Part shown: in pieces, positions 8,036-17,407 of the stretch
Numbering within the stretch: position 1 is the stretch's first letter
Layout of the letters: each line of letters starts with the position of its first letter
From: Salinadaptatus halalkaliphilus
Lineage (GTDB): Archaea; Halobacteriota; Halobacteria; Halobacteriales; Natrialbaceae
Direction of reading: 5' to 3'
NCBI RefSeq assembly: GCF_006543045.1
Contig: NZ_RBZW01000003.1
Coordinates: forward strand, 62,001-126,000
DNA length: 64,000 nt
The notes under the pieces: generated by a model
What the model was told of the DNA's origin: nothing
The model's database searches: none
What the model saw: the letters and a program-made list of their open reading frames with translations, nothing else
Made by a program: the position numbers and the translations under genes

Positions 8036-8656
8036 ATGAGCGACCAACCGACTGCGGACGAGTCCGAGCAAAGCCCATCGATTATTGTCGTCGGGGGCGG
8101 CCCCGCCGGCCTGAGCGCGGCGCTGTTCGCCGCGAAAAACGGCCTCGAGACGACGGTGTTCGACACCGACGAGACGTGGATGCACAAGGCCCATCTGTTC
8201 AACTACCTCGGTATCGGCTCGGTCGGGGGTACCGAGTTCATGGCGACGGCGCGCCAGCAGGTCGACGACCTCGGTGCCGACCGGCGCCAGGGCGAGGCCG
8301 TGACCGGCGTCAGCGAGTCGGACGACGGCTTCGCCGTCGAGACCGACGACGACACCTACGACGCGGACTACGTCGTGCTGGCGACGGGCGCGAACCGCGA
8401 CCTGGCCTCGGAACTCGGCTGTGCGTTCACCGACGAGGAGGTCGTCGATGTCGACGTCGATATGGAGACCAGCGTCGCCGGCGTCTACGCCACTGGCGCG
8501 ATGGTCCGACCCGAGGAGTGGCAGGCCGCCATCGCCGTCGGCGACGGGGCCGCCGCCACACTCAACATCCTCTCGAGCGTAAAGGGAGAGTACTACCACG
8601 ACTTCGACGTCCCCGAGGACGCGACGCAGGTCTTCGGGGAGGCAGTCGCGGAGTAA
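8036..8656 (+). CDS. Short FAD-dependent oxidoreductase (thioredoxin-reductase-like, no CxxC)
   Basis: A 206-aa flavoprotein. The dinucleotide-binding motif is GGGPAGLSAA (about residues 20-29). A second family motif, VLATGANRDL, occurs near residue 117, and the C-terminal FAD motif is VYATGAM (about 150) followed by WQAAIAVGDGAAATLNIL. It is close to thioredoxin reductase but much shorter than the usual 300-320 aa. It lacks both the redox CxxC and the separate NADPH domain, so it cannot act as a classical thioredoxin reductase. The VOC protein follows after 10 nt and the esterase overlaps that, forming a likely three-gene operon. It may be a ferredoxin- or quinone-linked reductase (inference). 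Confidence 0.8.
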   Translation: MSDQPTADESEQSPSIIVVGGGPAGLSAALFAAKNGLETTVFDTDETWMHKAHLFNYLGIGSVGGTEFMATARQQVDDLGADRRQGEAVTGVSESDDGFAVETDDDTYDADYVVLATGANRDLASELGCAFTDEEVVDVDVDMETSVAGVYATGAMVRPEEWQAAIAVGDGAAATLNILSSVKGEYYHDFDVPEDATQVFGEAVAE

Positions 8657-8666
8657 CGTCACCACC

Positions 8667-9284
8667 ATGTCCGACGAATCCACTCACCCGGTTACGCCCG
8701 AATTGCCCGACAGCCCCGTCCACATGACGGGTACCGACCACATCACCATCTGGGGGAGCAATGCCGCAGACACGATCGAGTTCTACCGCGATCTGCTCGG
8801 CATGCCGCTGGTGCTTCGCCAGCCAAACCTCGACGATCCGTCCCAGACCCACCTGTTTTTCGATACGGGTGACGGACGGATCCTAACCTTTTTCGTCAGC
8901 GACGATCGCCCCTCCGCGAAGGGACAACGCGGCGGCGTCGGTGCCGTTCATCACCTCTGTTTCAGCGTCGATCCCGACGAGTACGAGGAGACGATGCAGG
9001 CTCTCGAGGACGCGGGCTACCAGTACAACATCTTCGATCGGGGAATCTTCCACTCGATCTACACGCGGGACAACAACGGGCTGGTGATCGAACTCTCGGC
9101 CGACAAGTACGAGATTCCCAACGACCGACGCGGTGAGATCCTCGCGAAAGCCCAGCAACTGCGCGAGGACGACGGCGCCGACTACGCCAAGGACGAGCAC
9201 CTCCGGGGTGCAATCGAGGCGCTCGGCCTCGAGGTCGTCGAACACGATCTGCCGGAGGCGAGTTCGGGGACCGGTGGCCTCTGA
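8667..9284 (+). CDS. VOC (glyoxalase/ring-cleaving dioxygenase) family protein
   Basis: A 205-aa metal-binding VOC protein. The first beta-alpha-beta unit begins GTDHITIWGSN, with FYRDLLGMPLVLRQPN. The second has GAVHHLCFSVDPDEYEE and ends LVIELSADKYE. The metal ligands expected for the family (His, His, Glu) are present. The C-terminal 50 residues form an extra helical tail (GEILAKAQQLREDDG). Its stop overlaps the esterase start (TGATG). A VOC dioxygenase next to a small alpha/beta hydrolase resembles bacterial MhqO/MhqD-type quinone or electrophile detoxification pairs; that role is inferred from context. A two-unit relative is at 45053. Confidence 0.85.
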   Translation: MSDESTHPVTPELPDSPVHMTGTDHITIWGSNAADTIEFYRDLLGMPLVLRQPNLDDPSQTHLFFDTGDGRILTFFVSDDRPSAKGQRGGVGAVHHLCFSVDPDEYEETMQALEDAGYQYNIFDRGIFHSIYTRDNNGLVIELSADKYEIPNDRRGEILAKAQQLREDDGADYAKDEHLRGAIEALGLEVVEHDLPEASSGTGGL

Positions 9285-9937
9285 TGAGCGGGGCCGATCC
9301 GATCGACGGACCGCACCAGGACCAGCCCCTCGTCACTGACGGGACACCACTTCCCGAGGCCGAGGCGGCGATGATCCTCACCCACGGCCGCGGTGCGACG
9401 GCTCGCAGCATCGTCCAGATGGGCAGTGAGGTCCACCAGGAAGGACTCGCCCTCCTTGCCCCGCAGGCCGCGCGAAACACCTGGTACCCGAACTCGTTTC
9501 TCGCACCCGTCGAGCGCAACGAGCCAGGCCGGTCGTCGGGACTGCAAGCCATCACGGACGCCATCGACGAGGCGGCAGCCGCTGGCATCCCGACGGATCG
9601 CACGATGCTTGTTGGCTTTTCGCAAGGAGGCTGTCTCGCCAGCGAGTACGTCGCTCGCAATCCGCAGCGTTACGGCGGACTCGCGGCCTTGAGCGGCGGT
9701 CTTATCGGCGAGGACCTCGACGATACGTATCCGGGCGACCTCGAGGGAACACCAGTCTTCTTGGGCTGTAGCGACGTCGATCCACACATCCCCGAAACGC
9801 GCGTCCACGACACCGCCGACGCCCTCGAGGCGATGAACGCCGACGTCACGAAACGCCTCTACGAGGGGATGGGCCACGGCGTCAACGAGGACGAACTCGA
9901 AGTCGTCGGCGAGATGGTCGCGGACCTCCTCGAGTAG
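9284..9937 (+). CDS. Alpha/beta hydrolase (phospholipase/carboxylesterase family)
   Basis: A 217-aa serine esterase of the small carboxylesterase/lysophospholipase fold. The oxyanion segment is MILTHGRGATARS, the nucleophile elbow is GFSQGG (about residue 109), the acid lies in GCSDVDPHIP, and the histidine in GMGHGVNEDE. It overlaps the VOC gene by 1 nt, so the two are co-translated. It is a paralogue of the esterase at 44385, which also pairs with a VOC gene. The substrate is unknown; MhqD-like hydrolases are induced by quinones in bacteria. Confidence 0.85.
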   Translation: MSGADPIDGPHQDQPLVTDGTPLPEAEAAMILTHGRGATARSIVQMGSEVHQEGLALLAPQAARNTWYPNSFLAPVERNEPGRSSGLQAITDAIDEAAAAGIPTDRTMLVGFSQGGCLASEYVARNPQRYGGLAALSGGLIGEDLDDTYPGDLEGTPVFLGCSDVDPHIPETRVHDTADALEAMNADVTKRLYEGMGHGVNEDELEVVGEMVADLLE

Positions 9938-10073
9938 CGCGCTTCGGAGGGCCGTTGTGGGACCGGTGAAACCCCAAATCGGTCCGACTGCCCGCCTCAC
10001 TTGTTGGACCGTCTCGCTCGTTTCATTATCCGGGAGCGGAGGGTTCAATGTGTCCCGGTTCGTACGGGCGAGC

Positions 10074-10238
10074 ATGAACTGCCACTACTGCGACCGCGAG
10101 GCCGCCTTTGCAGCCGAGTCTGAGGGCCTCAAAGTCGGTCTCTGTGAGGAACACTTCCGCGAGCGTCTGCAGGAACTCGCCGAAGCCGACGGTCTCGAGA
10201 CCTTGAAAGAGAAGGTAGATGTCGACCGCGCGGAGTAA
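10074..10238 (+). CDS. Small Cys/His zinc-finger-like protein
   Basis: A 54-residue protein starting MNCHYCDREA and continuing VGLCEEHFRERLQELAE. The CxxC plus CxxH pattern (residues 3, 6, 24 and 27) would bind one zinc ion; the C-terminal half is a charged helix. I chose the ATG at 10074 because everything in frame before it (back to 9957) is uncharacteristic. Small proteins of this form are conserved in haloarchaea with no known function. It converges on the ferredoxin gene. Confidence 0.75.
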   Translation: MNCHYCDREAAFAAESEGLKVGLCEEHFRERLQELAEADGLETLKEKVDVDRAE

Positions 10239-10247
10239 GCGTCGTTT

Positions 10248-10601
<354 letters not shown>

Positions 10602-10788
10602 TTAAAAGTACGGACTCGGTACACCGATCGTCGCGGGTGGACAACCGTGAGGTGAGACGGTCTCTGGTCCCGATGTGACATCGAAAGCGCGGGCAATCGT
10701 CGGTTCCACCGGGGCCGAGTTACGCGGTCGTAGGAGGGGGCGACTTTTCAGGGTGGATATCCTACCGTCACCCGAATGAGGCTCCAGT

Positions 10789-11187
10789 ATGCGTAAGGAC
10801 GCGTCAGGGCCGGGACAGTCGTATCCGCCGCGGTTGGTCTTCGACGACGTCTGTGGGTTCTGTACCTGGTGTGCCGTCTTCGCGGCCAAACGCGGCGAGT
10901 TCGAACTCGTCGGCTTTTCGGATCTCTCGCCCGATCAGTTGGCTAGACTACCCGACGACTACGAGGAGTGTACCCACCTGCTGACCGACGAGGCGGTCTA
11001 CTCCTGTGGCGAAGCCGTCGAGGAGACGCTGGCTCGCGTCGAAACGCCCTCCCGGCTGCTGGCACAGGCGTTTCGACAGCTCCCGAACCGCGAGACGACT
11101 CGAGAGTCGCTCTATCGGGAGGTTGCCGACCGTCGAGACGTGTTCGGTCGCCTCGTCAGCTGTACGCCGCCGGCACGGCAAGAGTGA
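10789..11187 (+). CDS. Thiol-disulfide oxidoreductase DCC family protein (DUF393)
   Basis: A 132-aa protein with the signature LVFDDVCGFCTWCAVF at residues 16-31, in which the DxxCGFC motif gives the family its name. The predicted thioredoxin-like fold has a redox pair in CGFC. Near the end, SLYREVADRRDVFGR is the usual family C-terminus. Partners are unknown. It converges with the MFS gene at 11206. Confidence 0.85.
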   Translation: MRKDASGPGQSYPPRLVFDDVCGFCTWCAVFAAKRGEFELVGFSDLSPDQLARLPDDYEECTHLLTDEAVYSCGEAVEETLARVETPSRLLAQAFRQLPNRETTRESLYREVADRRDVFGRLVSCTPPARQE

Positions 11188-11205
11188 CGCACTCGAGCGA
11201 AGCCG

Positions 11206-12432
11206 TCAATATCCCAGCGAGAGCGCCCAGTTGACGACGATTGCGACGAACACGCCTGCGAGTATGGCGCCGAGAATGGCGAAGGCGACGCCCCAGCCGA
11301 ACAGATCCGCGAGCAGACCCGTCCCGACCGATCCCAGCGCGCCGATAAAGCCATACACCGTCCTAACGAGCCCGAAGCCGGCCCCGCGTTCGGCGTCCGT
11401 GAGGACATCCATGAATCGGGGTAACAGCGCGGCGCCCCAGCCGAGGCCGGTGCCGACGAGGAGGACCGCAACGACGAGCGAGACGGGGCCGGGAACGGCG
11501 ATTAGGAGGGCGATTCCGATGACCGACAACACCATACAGCCCGCCGTCGCGAAGTCACGCCCGATCCGATCCGATACCGCGCCGACGCCGACTTGAGTGA
11601 TCGCCTGCACGACGAAATAGCTCGCGAAGACGACGCCGGCGAGTTCGGTCGAGTGGCCGCGGTGTTCGACCAGAAACGTCGGGAAGAACGACGAGGTTGC
11701 CTGCCAGACGAACGCAGCGCCGATCGACAGGCAGACGGGAAAGGCGATCTCCGGTCGCGAAAGCAGTTCGACGAGCGGCTCGAGTTCGAACCGTTCGGCC
11801 ATCGCCTGGTCCGGTCGGCGCGGCTCCGTCGGCCGGACGCGCCAGACAAAGAGGACGAAGATGGGAACGGCCATCGCGGCACCGATCGCGACGGCCGGTC
11901 GCCAGCCATAGCGGACGCCGATCCAAGCGGCGATCGGCGGCGCGACGAGTCCGGCGAGCGGGCCACCGCTGTTGTGAACGCCGATCGCGGTGCCGATGTC
12001 GTCGTAGGTCCGGCTCAAAAGCGTCGTCGCGACGCTGTAGTGCAGTCCCGCGACGCCGCCGAGGACGAGCGTCCCGAACAGAAAGAGGGCAAATACCGGC
12101 GCAATCGCGAGAAAAACGCTCGCGATGGCCGTCCCGCCGACGGCGATCAGAATGATCGGGCGCTCGCCGAACCGATCCGCGAGGATCCCGCTCGGGAACT
12201 GTGCGGCGAAGTACGCCATCCACATGCCCGTCAGCGCGATGCCGACGACCGTATTCGAGACGGTAAACTCATCGATGATCAGCGGCACGACGGGACTGAT
12301 CGCCAGTCGGCCGACCATCGTCGCGAAGAAGGCGAGCGTACACAGCGTCAACACCGTTTCTCGGTAGCGCCAGCGCATCGTATTCCCGACCTGTACCAGC
12401 TCACCAGCCACCGACGACTCGCGAGCCGACAC
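11206..12432 (-). CDS. MFS transporter
   Basis: A 408-aa major facilitator with about 12 hydrophobic helices. The loop 2-3 motif is FPSGILADRFGERP (about residues 80-93), the family's GxxxDRxGRR-type element. The equivalent in the second half is VGAVSDRIGRD. The GTG at 12432 is used as start; the ATG at 12378 (MRWRYRETVLTL), right before the first helix, is the alternative. The substrate is not predictable. It shares the 160-bp upstream space with the divergent hemB gene. Confidence 0.85.
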   Translation of the reverse strand: MSARESSVAGELVQVGNTMRWRYRETVLTLCTLAFFATMVGRLAISPVVPLIIDEFTVSNTVVGIALTGMWMAYFAAQFPSGILADRFGERPIILIAVGGTAIASVFLAIAPVFALFLFGTLVLGGVAGLHYSVATTLLSRTYDDIGTAIGVHNSGGPLAGLVAPPIAAWIGVRYGWRPAVAIGAAMAVPIFVLFVWRVRPTEPRRPDQAMAERFELEPLVELLSRPEIAFPVCLSIGAAFVWQATSSFFPTFLVEHRGHSTELAGVVFASYFVVQAITQVGVGAVSDRIGRDFATAGCMVLSVIGIALLIAVPGPVSLVVAVLLVGTGLGWGAALLPRFMDVLTDAERGAGFGLVRTVYGFIGALGSVGTGLLADLFGWGVAFAILGAILAGVFVAIVVNWALSLGY

Positions 12433-12594
12433 GACAGTTAGCTATCCGTCACTGTCCGGGACAAATGAGGGTGTTGCTCCCGGCAGTCGCCGCCTCGAGG
12501 GACGCGTTAGCAGCTATCACTGCGGTTGTCTCGAGCGGGCGCCTCGCCAGGGCTCGAGCGCATCGTTTTTGCGCCTCCCCCCGAATGCCCGCGT

Positions 12595-13614
12595 ATGGAT
12601 CTTACACATCGCCCACGCCGGCTTCGCCAGGATGGCGTTCGCGGGCTCGTCAGCGAAACGAGCCTCGAGGCGTCGGATCTCATCGCGCCGGTGTTCGTCG
12701 ATGCGACGACCGAGGAGCGCGTGCCGATCGAGTCGATGCCCGGTCACGAACGCGTGCCGATCGACGAAGCCGTCGCTCGCGTCGACACAATCCTCGAGAC
12801 CGGCGTCGAGGCCGTCATGCTCTTTGGGATTCCCGAATCCAAGGATCCCGAGGGGACCCGCGCGTGGGCCGACGACGGCGTCGTCCAGGAAGCGACGCGG
12901 CGGATCACCGCCGAAACCGACGCCTACGTCATCACTGACGTCTGTCTCTGCGAGTACACGGACCACGGTCACTGCGGGCCACTCGAGGCGAGACTCCGTG
13001 GCGAGAACGGTCACGGACACGGGCCGATCTGCGACCACGATCCCACGACGACGGTGGACAACGACGCGACGCTCGAGGCGCTCGACCGTATCGTCGTCTC
13101 TCACGCCGCGGCAGGGGCGGACATGGTCGCGCCAAGCGGAATGATGGACGGGATGGTCGATGCGATTCGCCAGGCGCTCGATCGCGAGGGCTACGAGCAC
13201 GTGCCGATCATGAGCTACGCGGCGAAGTACGAGAGCGCGTTCTACGGGCCGTTTCGGGACGCTGCCGACGGTGCACCCTCCTTTGGCAACCGGCGACACT
13301 ACCAGATGGACCCCGCGAACGCACGCGAGGCGTTGCGAGAAGTCAGGCTGGACGCCCAGCAGGGTGCCGACGTAATGATGATCAAACCGGCACTGCCGTA
13401 CCTCGATATTGTCAGCGCCGTTCGTCGGGAGTTCGACCACCCCGTCGCCGCCTACAACGTCTCCGGCGAGTACGCCATGCTCCACGCCGCCGCGGAGAAG
13501 GGCTGGCTCGACCTCGAGGCCGTCGCACACGAGTCACTGCTATCGATCAAACGGGCCGGTGCGGATCTCATTTTGACGTATTTCGCCGAAGATGTCGCAC
13601 GTCGACTGGACTGA
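12595..13614 (+). CDS. hemB: Delta-aminolevulinic acid dehydratase (porphobilinogen synthase)
   Basis: Condenses two 5-aminolevulinate molecules into porphobilinogen; 339 aa, a normal length. The two active-site lysines are K211 (SYAAKYES) and K264 (MMIKPALPYLD). The zinc site Cys117, Cys119 and Cys127 lies in DVCLCEYTDHGHCG. After it comes a short insert rich in His (RGENGHGHGPICDHD). I start at the ATG at 12595 (MDLTHRPRRLRQDG), where the family begins; the frame is open further upstream but non-conserved. The other tetrapyrrole genes lie at 16016-21051, so the pathway is spread over 8.5 kb with the ammonium channel in between. Confidence 0.95.
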   Translation: MDLTHRPRRLRQDGVRGLVSETSLEASDLIAPVFVDATTEERVPIESMPGHERVPIDEAVARVDTILETGVEAVMLFGIPESKDPEGTRAWADDGVVQEATRRITAETDAYVITDVCLCEYTDHGHCGPLEARLRGENGHGHGPICDHDPTTTVDNDATLEALDRIVVSHAAAGADMVAPSGMMDGMVDAIRQALDREGYEHVPIMSYAAKYESAFYGPFRDAADGAPSFGNRRHYQMDPANAREALREVRLDAQQGADVMMIKPALPYLDIVSAVRREFDHPVAAYNVSGEYAMLHAAAEKGWLDLEAVAHESLLSIKRAGADLILTYFAEDVARRLD

Positions 13615-13956
13615 TTGTTGACGACCGTTCATTCGCGTTCGTGACCGCTCACCAGACCGGCAATACCTGCCGCGCGCGAGCCGAACCGCGTGGGTTTCGC
13701 TCGCGTGCGACTGATTACCATCAGTTAGCTAACTGATTGTGGGTTGACGATCGTCCAGTATATTACTATCGAAGGAAACGACCACAGATTTCAATACCAT
13801 TATACACATTACATTCCCTTTAGATCTGTAGCTTCTTTCCTATTACGGGCGCATTTTGAACGATTGGGAACGCTAACCCTTATATTAGGCAAGTCCATGC
13901 CAGTTACACGTGACTCAGAACACAAACGAAACGGTTTGCAGTAGTAGTATGGACGT
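13615..13956. promoter_or_regulatory. Upstream region of amt-PII with an 18-bp perfect palindrome
   Basis: A 342-bp AT-richer stretch with no gene. ATCAGTTAGCTAACTGAT (13720-13737) is a perfect palindrome and a good operator candidate. A TATA-like CTTATATTA lies near 13879-13887. Together these would leave a leader of roughly 45 nt before the amt ATG at 13957 (inference). Confidence 0.45.
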
Positions 13957-15855
13957 ATGTCTACCGATATGTGGTGGATCGATAGGATCCACGGAGGGAT
14001 GGGAATGATCGACCCGGTCGTCCTCGAGGCCACCGCCGCGGACCTAGAACAGCTCGCGACGGGAATGAACCTGATGTGGGCGCTGACGGTCACGTTCCTC
14101 ATCTTCTTCATGCACGCCGGCTTCGCGATGCTCGAGGCGGGGCAGGTCCGCTCGAAGAACGTCGCGAACCAGTTGACGAAGAACATGCTGACCTGGGCGG
14201 TTGGTATTTTCGTGTTCTTCATTATCGGGATGGGGATCTCGAACAACGTCGGGGCGGCGCTTGGCGGCGGCGAATCGTCGCCGCTGACGATGTTCGGTGA
14301 AGGATCGTTCGACTGGGTGATGTGGCTGTTCAGCGCGGTGTTCGCGATGACCGCGGCCACGATCGTCTCCGGTGCTGTCGCTGGCCGCGCGAAACTCCGC
14401 GCGTACGTGCTCTACACGTTCTTGCTCGCGGCGGTCATCTACCCGGTCGTCGCGGCGATGGTCTGGTACGCACCTGGTGGTGAGCCAATCCTCGCGGCGT
14501 TTGGCTTCGCTGACTTCGCGGGCGGGATGGTCGTCCACGGCGTCGGCGGCGTCGCCGGGCTGACCGCCGCCTGGATTCTGGGCTCCCGGATGGACAAGTA
14601 CAACGACGACGGCAGCGTCAACATCATTCCCGGTCACTCGCTGACTTTCGCCGTACTGGGGACGCTGATCCTCTGTTTCGGCTGGTTCGGATTCAACGTC
14701 GGAACGGCCGCGACGGTCATCGATCCGGGGACGTTCGAGCTCGCCGACTTCGATTACGTCGGTAGCGTCGCGATGGTCACCGCCCTGGGGATGGGACTCG
14801 GTGCGATCGGCGCGTCGACCCTTTCGATCGTCCTCAACGGGAAGGTCGACACGCTGTACGTTGCCAACGGGATGCTTGCAGGTCTTGTCGGTGTCACGGG
14901 TCCGACGGACCTCATCACCCCGATGGGTGCGATCGCGATCGGCTTCCTCGCCGGCGCACAGCTCCCACTCGTGTTCCGATTCGTCGAACAGACGCTCAAA
15001 ATCGACGATGTCTGTGCGGTCTTCCCCGTTCACGGCAGTGCGGGGATGCTCGGTCTGATCCTCTACCCGCTCTGGTCGATCGAGGGAACGGCGATCGGCG
15101 GCGGCGTCATCGCTGGCGGCATCCTCTCGATCGAACCGGCCGCGTTCGGACCGCAGATCCTCGGCGTCGCCGTAATCACGGTCTGGACGGTGCTCGCGAC
15201 CGCAGCCGTCTGGGGCGGCCTCAAGGCGGCCGGCCAGGCACGTGTCACCCCCGACCACGAGCGTGACGGTCTGGACCTCGCCGAGCACGGCGTCGACACC
15301 TACCCAGAGTTCGGCGGCCCAGACGTCGCGACCGACGGTGGCCAGATAGACGGCGATCAGTCCGAGGAGCGAATTATTCGTACTGACGGCGGCGAACCAG
15401 TCGACGAGACGCGTCCCGTCTCGGAGCTTCGTACCGACGGCGGTGAGCGGTTCGAAGAATCACGATCCTCGTCGGAGCTTCGCGCTGACGGCGGCGAGGA
15501 ACCAAACGACGGCGAGATCAAGATGGTCACGGCGATCATCCGTCCGGACCGCCTCGGCGCAGTCAAGAAGGCACTCGCCGAAACCGGTGCCCCGTCGCTG
15601 ACCGTCACTAACGTCTCCGGACGCGGCTCTCAGCCCGCGAAGAAGGGACAGTGGCGTGGCGAGGAGTACACCGTCGACCTCCACCAGAAGGTCAAAATCG
15701 AGTGTGTCGTCGCCGACATCCCCGCTCAAGATGTCGTCGACGCGATCGCCGATGGCGCCAACACCGGCGAACCCGGCGACGGCAAGATCTTCGTCCTGCC
15801 CGTCGAAAGCGCCTACCAGATTCGAACCGGCAAAAGCGGAGAGGACGCGGTTTAA
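13957..15855 (+). CDS. amt: Ammonium channel (Amt) fused to a PII (GlnK) regulator domain
   Basis: A 632-aa fusion. Residues about 28-435 form the Amt channel with 11 membrane helices; family segments include [32 protein letters not shown] (conserved His) and [13 protein letters not shown] (second conserved His). After an acidic cytoplasmic linker of about 80 residues, M523 starts a complete PII domain ([18 protein letters not shown]). Its T-loop [14 protein letters not shown] keeps Tyr571, the position corresponding to Tyr51 of GlnK, and [13 protein letters not shown] closes the domain. The linker holds a 17-residue repeat (51 bp), residues 475-491 and 492-508, plus a partial third, of the form R-T-D-G-G-E...S-E-L. 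PII normally docks on Amt as a separate trimer to block ammonium entry; here docking would be intramolecular. No separate glnK gene is in the window. Confidence 0.93.
   Translation: MSTDMWWIDRIHGGMGMIDPVVLEATAADLEQLATGMNLMWALTVTFLIFFMHAGFAMLEAGQVRSKNVANQLTKNMLTWAVGIFVFFIIGMGISNNVGAALGGGESSPLTMFGEGSFDWVMWLFSAVFAMTAATIVSGAVAGRAKLRAYVLYTFLLAAVIYPVVAAMVWYAPGGEPILAAFGFADFAGGMVVHGVGGVAGLTAAWILGSRMDKYNDDGSVNIIPGHSLTFAVLGTLILCFGWFGFNVGTAATVIDPGTFELADFDYVGSVAMVTALGMGLGAIGASTLSIVLNGKVDTLYVANGMLAGLVGVTGPTDLITPMGAIAIGFLAGAQLPLVFRFVEQTLKIDDVCAVFPVHGSAGMLGLILYPLWSIEGTAIGGGVIAGGILSIEPAAFGPQILGVAVITVWTVLATAAVWGGLKAAGQARVTPDHERDGLDLAEHGVDTYPEFGGPDVATDGGQIDGDQSEERIIRTDGGEPVDETRPVSELRTDGGERFEESRSSSELRADGGEEPNDGEIKMVTAIIRPDRLGAVKKALAETGAPSLTVTNVSGRGSQPAKKGQWRGEEYTVDLHQKVKIECVVADIPAQDVVDAIADGANTGEPGDGKIFVLPVESAYQIRTGKSGEDAV
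15379..15500 (+). repeat. 51-bp in-frame tandem repeat in the Amt-PII linker
   Basis: Copies at 15379-15429 and 15430-15480 begin CGTACTGACGGCGG and CGTACCGACGGCGG and both end TCGGAGCTT. A third partial copy starts at 15481 (CGCGCTGACGGCGG). Each full copy encodes 17 residues. The repeat probably sets the length of the tether between channel and PII domain. Confidence 0.8.
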
Positions 15856-16015
15856 CGCCGCTCGAGCGAACCACCACTTCTTGTCTGGCGGTCTCGCCGA
15901 TATTGGTCTCCGGGCGAGCTATCGGGGCTCATTTTGTGTACTGACGATCACCGAGTCGGTTGGTCGTGAGTCGACCTCGGTACTACTTTGCCGTCCCAAC
16001 GCGAACGCTTCGCGC

Positions 16016-17362
16016 ATGACCGACGACAACTCCCGTGCTCTTTACGATCGGGCGCTGTCCGTGATGCCAGGTGGCGTCAACTCCGCCGTTCGCGCGGCGA
16101 TCGAACCGTATCCGTTCTTCGTCCAGAAAGGCGACGGCGGGCACGTCATCGACGCGGACGGCAATCGCTACATCGACTGGGTGATGGGGCTCGGTCCCCT
16201 GTTGCTCGGGCACGATCTCCCCGAACCCGTTCAGGCGGGCATCCAGCAGAAAGCAAGCGAGGGGCCGATGTACGGCACTCCAACCGAGATCGAAGTCGAC
16301 CTCGCGGAGTTCGTCGTGCGCCACGTGCCAAGCGTCGAGAAGATCCGCTTCGTAAACTCCGGCACCGAAGCGACGACCTCCGCGGTCAGGCTCGCGCGTG
16401 GCTACACCGGCCGGAACAAGATCGTCGTCAACCAGGGCGGCTACCACGGCGCCCAAGAGTCGACGCTAGTCGAGGGCGACGCCGAGAATCCGAAACCGTC
16501 CTCGGCGGGCATTCCGCAATCCTTTGCCGAACACACGATCCCGGTACCGTTCAACGACGAGGACGCTGTGCGAGACGTCTTCGAGAAACACGGTGACGAC
16601 ATCGCGGCCATCCTCACCGAGCCGATTCTTGGCAACTACGGCATCGTCTACCCCGAAGACGGTTACCACGAGTTCCTTCGCGAGATCACCGACGACCACG
16701 GCTCGCTGCTGATCTTCGACGAAGTCATCACCGGCTTCCGCGTCGGCGGCCTCGGCTGTGCACAAAGCGAGTTCGGCGTCACCCCCGATCTCACCACGTT
16801 CGGCAAGATCATCGGCGGCGGCTTCCCCGTCGGCGCCATCGGCGGTCGCGCCGAAATCATCGAGCAGTTTGCGCCGTCCGGACCCGTCTTCCAGGCCGGT
16901 ACCTTCTCCGGCCACCCCGTCACGATGGCCGCCGGCCTCGAGACGCTGCAATTTGCCGCCGAAAACGACGTCTACGACCACGTCAATTCCCTCGGCGACG
17001 ACCTTCGCAGCGGCCTGACAGACATCGTCGCCGATCAAGCCCCCAGCTATACCGTCACCGGCACCGATAGCATGTTCAAGGTGATCTTCACGCGTGACGG
17101 CCCAGGCCCGGAATCGCTCGAGGAACAGTGTTCGTCCGGCTGCCGACAGAACCCGACCTGTCCGCGGTACGATAGCTGTCCGAAACACGCCGGCGACGTC
17201 AAAAACGCCGAAACCGACCGCTGGCGGCGCATCTTCTGGGGGAAAATGAAAGACCAAGATATCTTCCTCTCCCAGAATCAGTTCGAGTGTCAGTTCGTCA
17301 GTTACGGCCACACCGACGCCGATGTCGAGGAGACGCTCGAGGCGTACAAACACGCACTGTGA
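16016..17362 (+). CDS. hemL: Glutamate-1-semialdehyde 2,1-aminomutase
   Basis: PLP enzyme that makes 5-aminolevulinate from glutamate-1-semialdehyde; 448 aa. The substrate-gate region is [12 protein letters not shown], the PLP-binding segment is [13 protein letters not shown], and the Schiff-base lysine is K264 in [15 protein letters not shown]. Unlike bacterial HemL it carries a Cys-rich insert after residue 370: C372, C376, C382 and C388 ([18 protein letters not shown]), followed by a charged stretch. The ATG at 16016 fits the family N-terminus ([18 protein letters not shown]). It lies 160 nt after amt-PII and in front of a small membrane-protein gene. Confidence 0.95.
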   Translation: MTDDNSRALYDRALSVMPGGVNSAVRAAIEPYPFFVQKGDGGHVIDADGNRYIDWVMGLGPLLLGHDLPEPVQAGIQQKASEGPMYGTPTEIEVDLAEFVVRHVPSVEKIRFVNSGTEATTSAVRLARGYTGRNKIVVNQGGYHGAQESTLVEGDAENPKPSSAGIPQSFAEHTIPVPFNDEDAVRDVFEKHGDDIAAILTEPILGNYGIVYPEDGYHEFLREITDDHGSLLIFDEVITGFRVGGLGCAQSEFGVTPDLTTFGKIIGGGFPVGAIGGRAEIIEQFAPSGPVFQAGTFSGHPVTMAAGLETLQFAAENDVYDHVNSLGDDLRSGLTDIVADQAPSYTVTGTDSMFKVIFTRDGPGPESLEEQCSSGCRQNPTCPRYDSCPKHAGDVKNAETDRWRRIFWGKMKDQDIFLSQNQFECQFVSYGHTDADVEETLEAYKHAL

Positions 17363-17407
17363 GGAGCGTACACGACGACCGACGGCGTCGCCGACGCTGA
17401 CCGCAAC

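Noticed and set aside
8036-8656. Calling this gene trxB
   Set aside because: No CxxC and no NADPH domain, length 206 aa; enzyme name would mislead.
12466-12594. Extended N-terminus of hemB from 12526
   Set aside because: Residues before 12595 are not conserved in the family and lack acidic bias.
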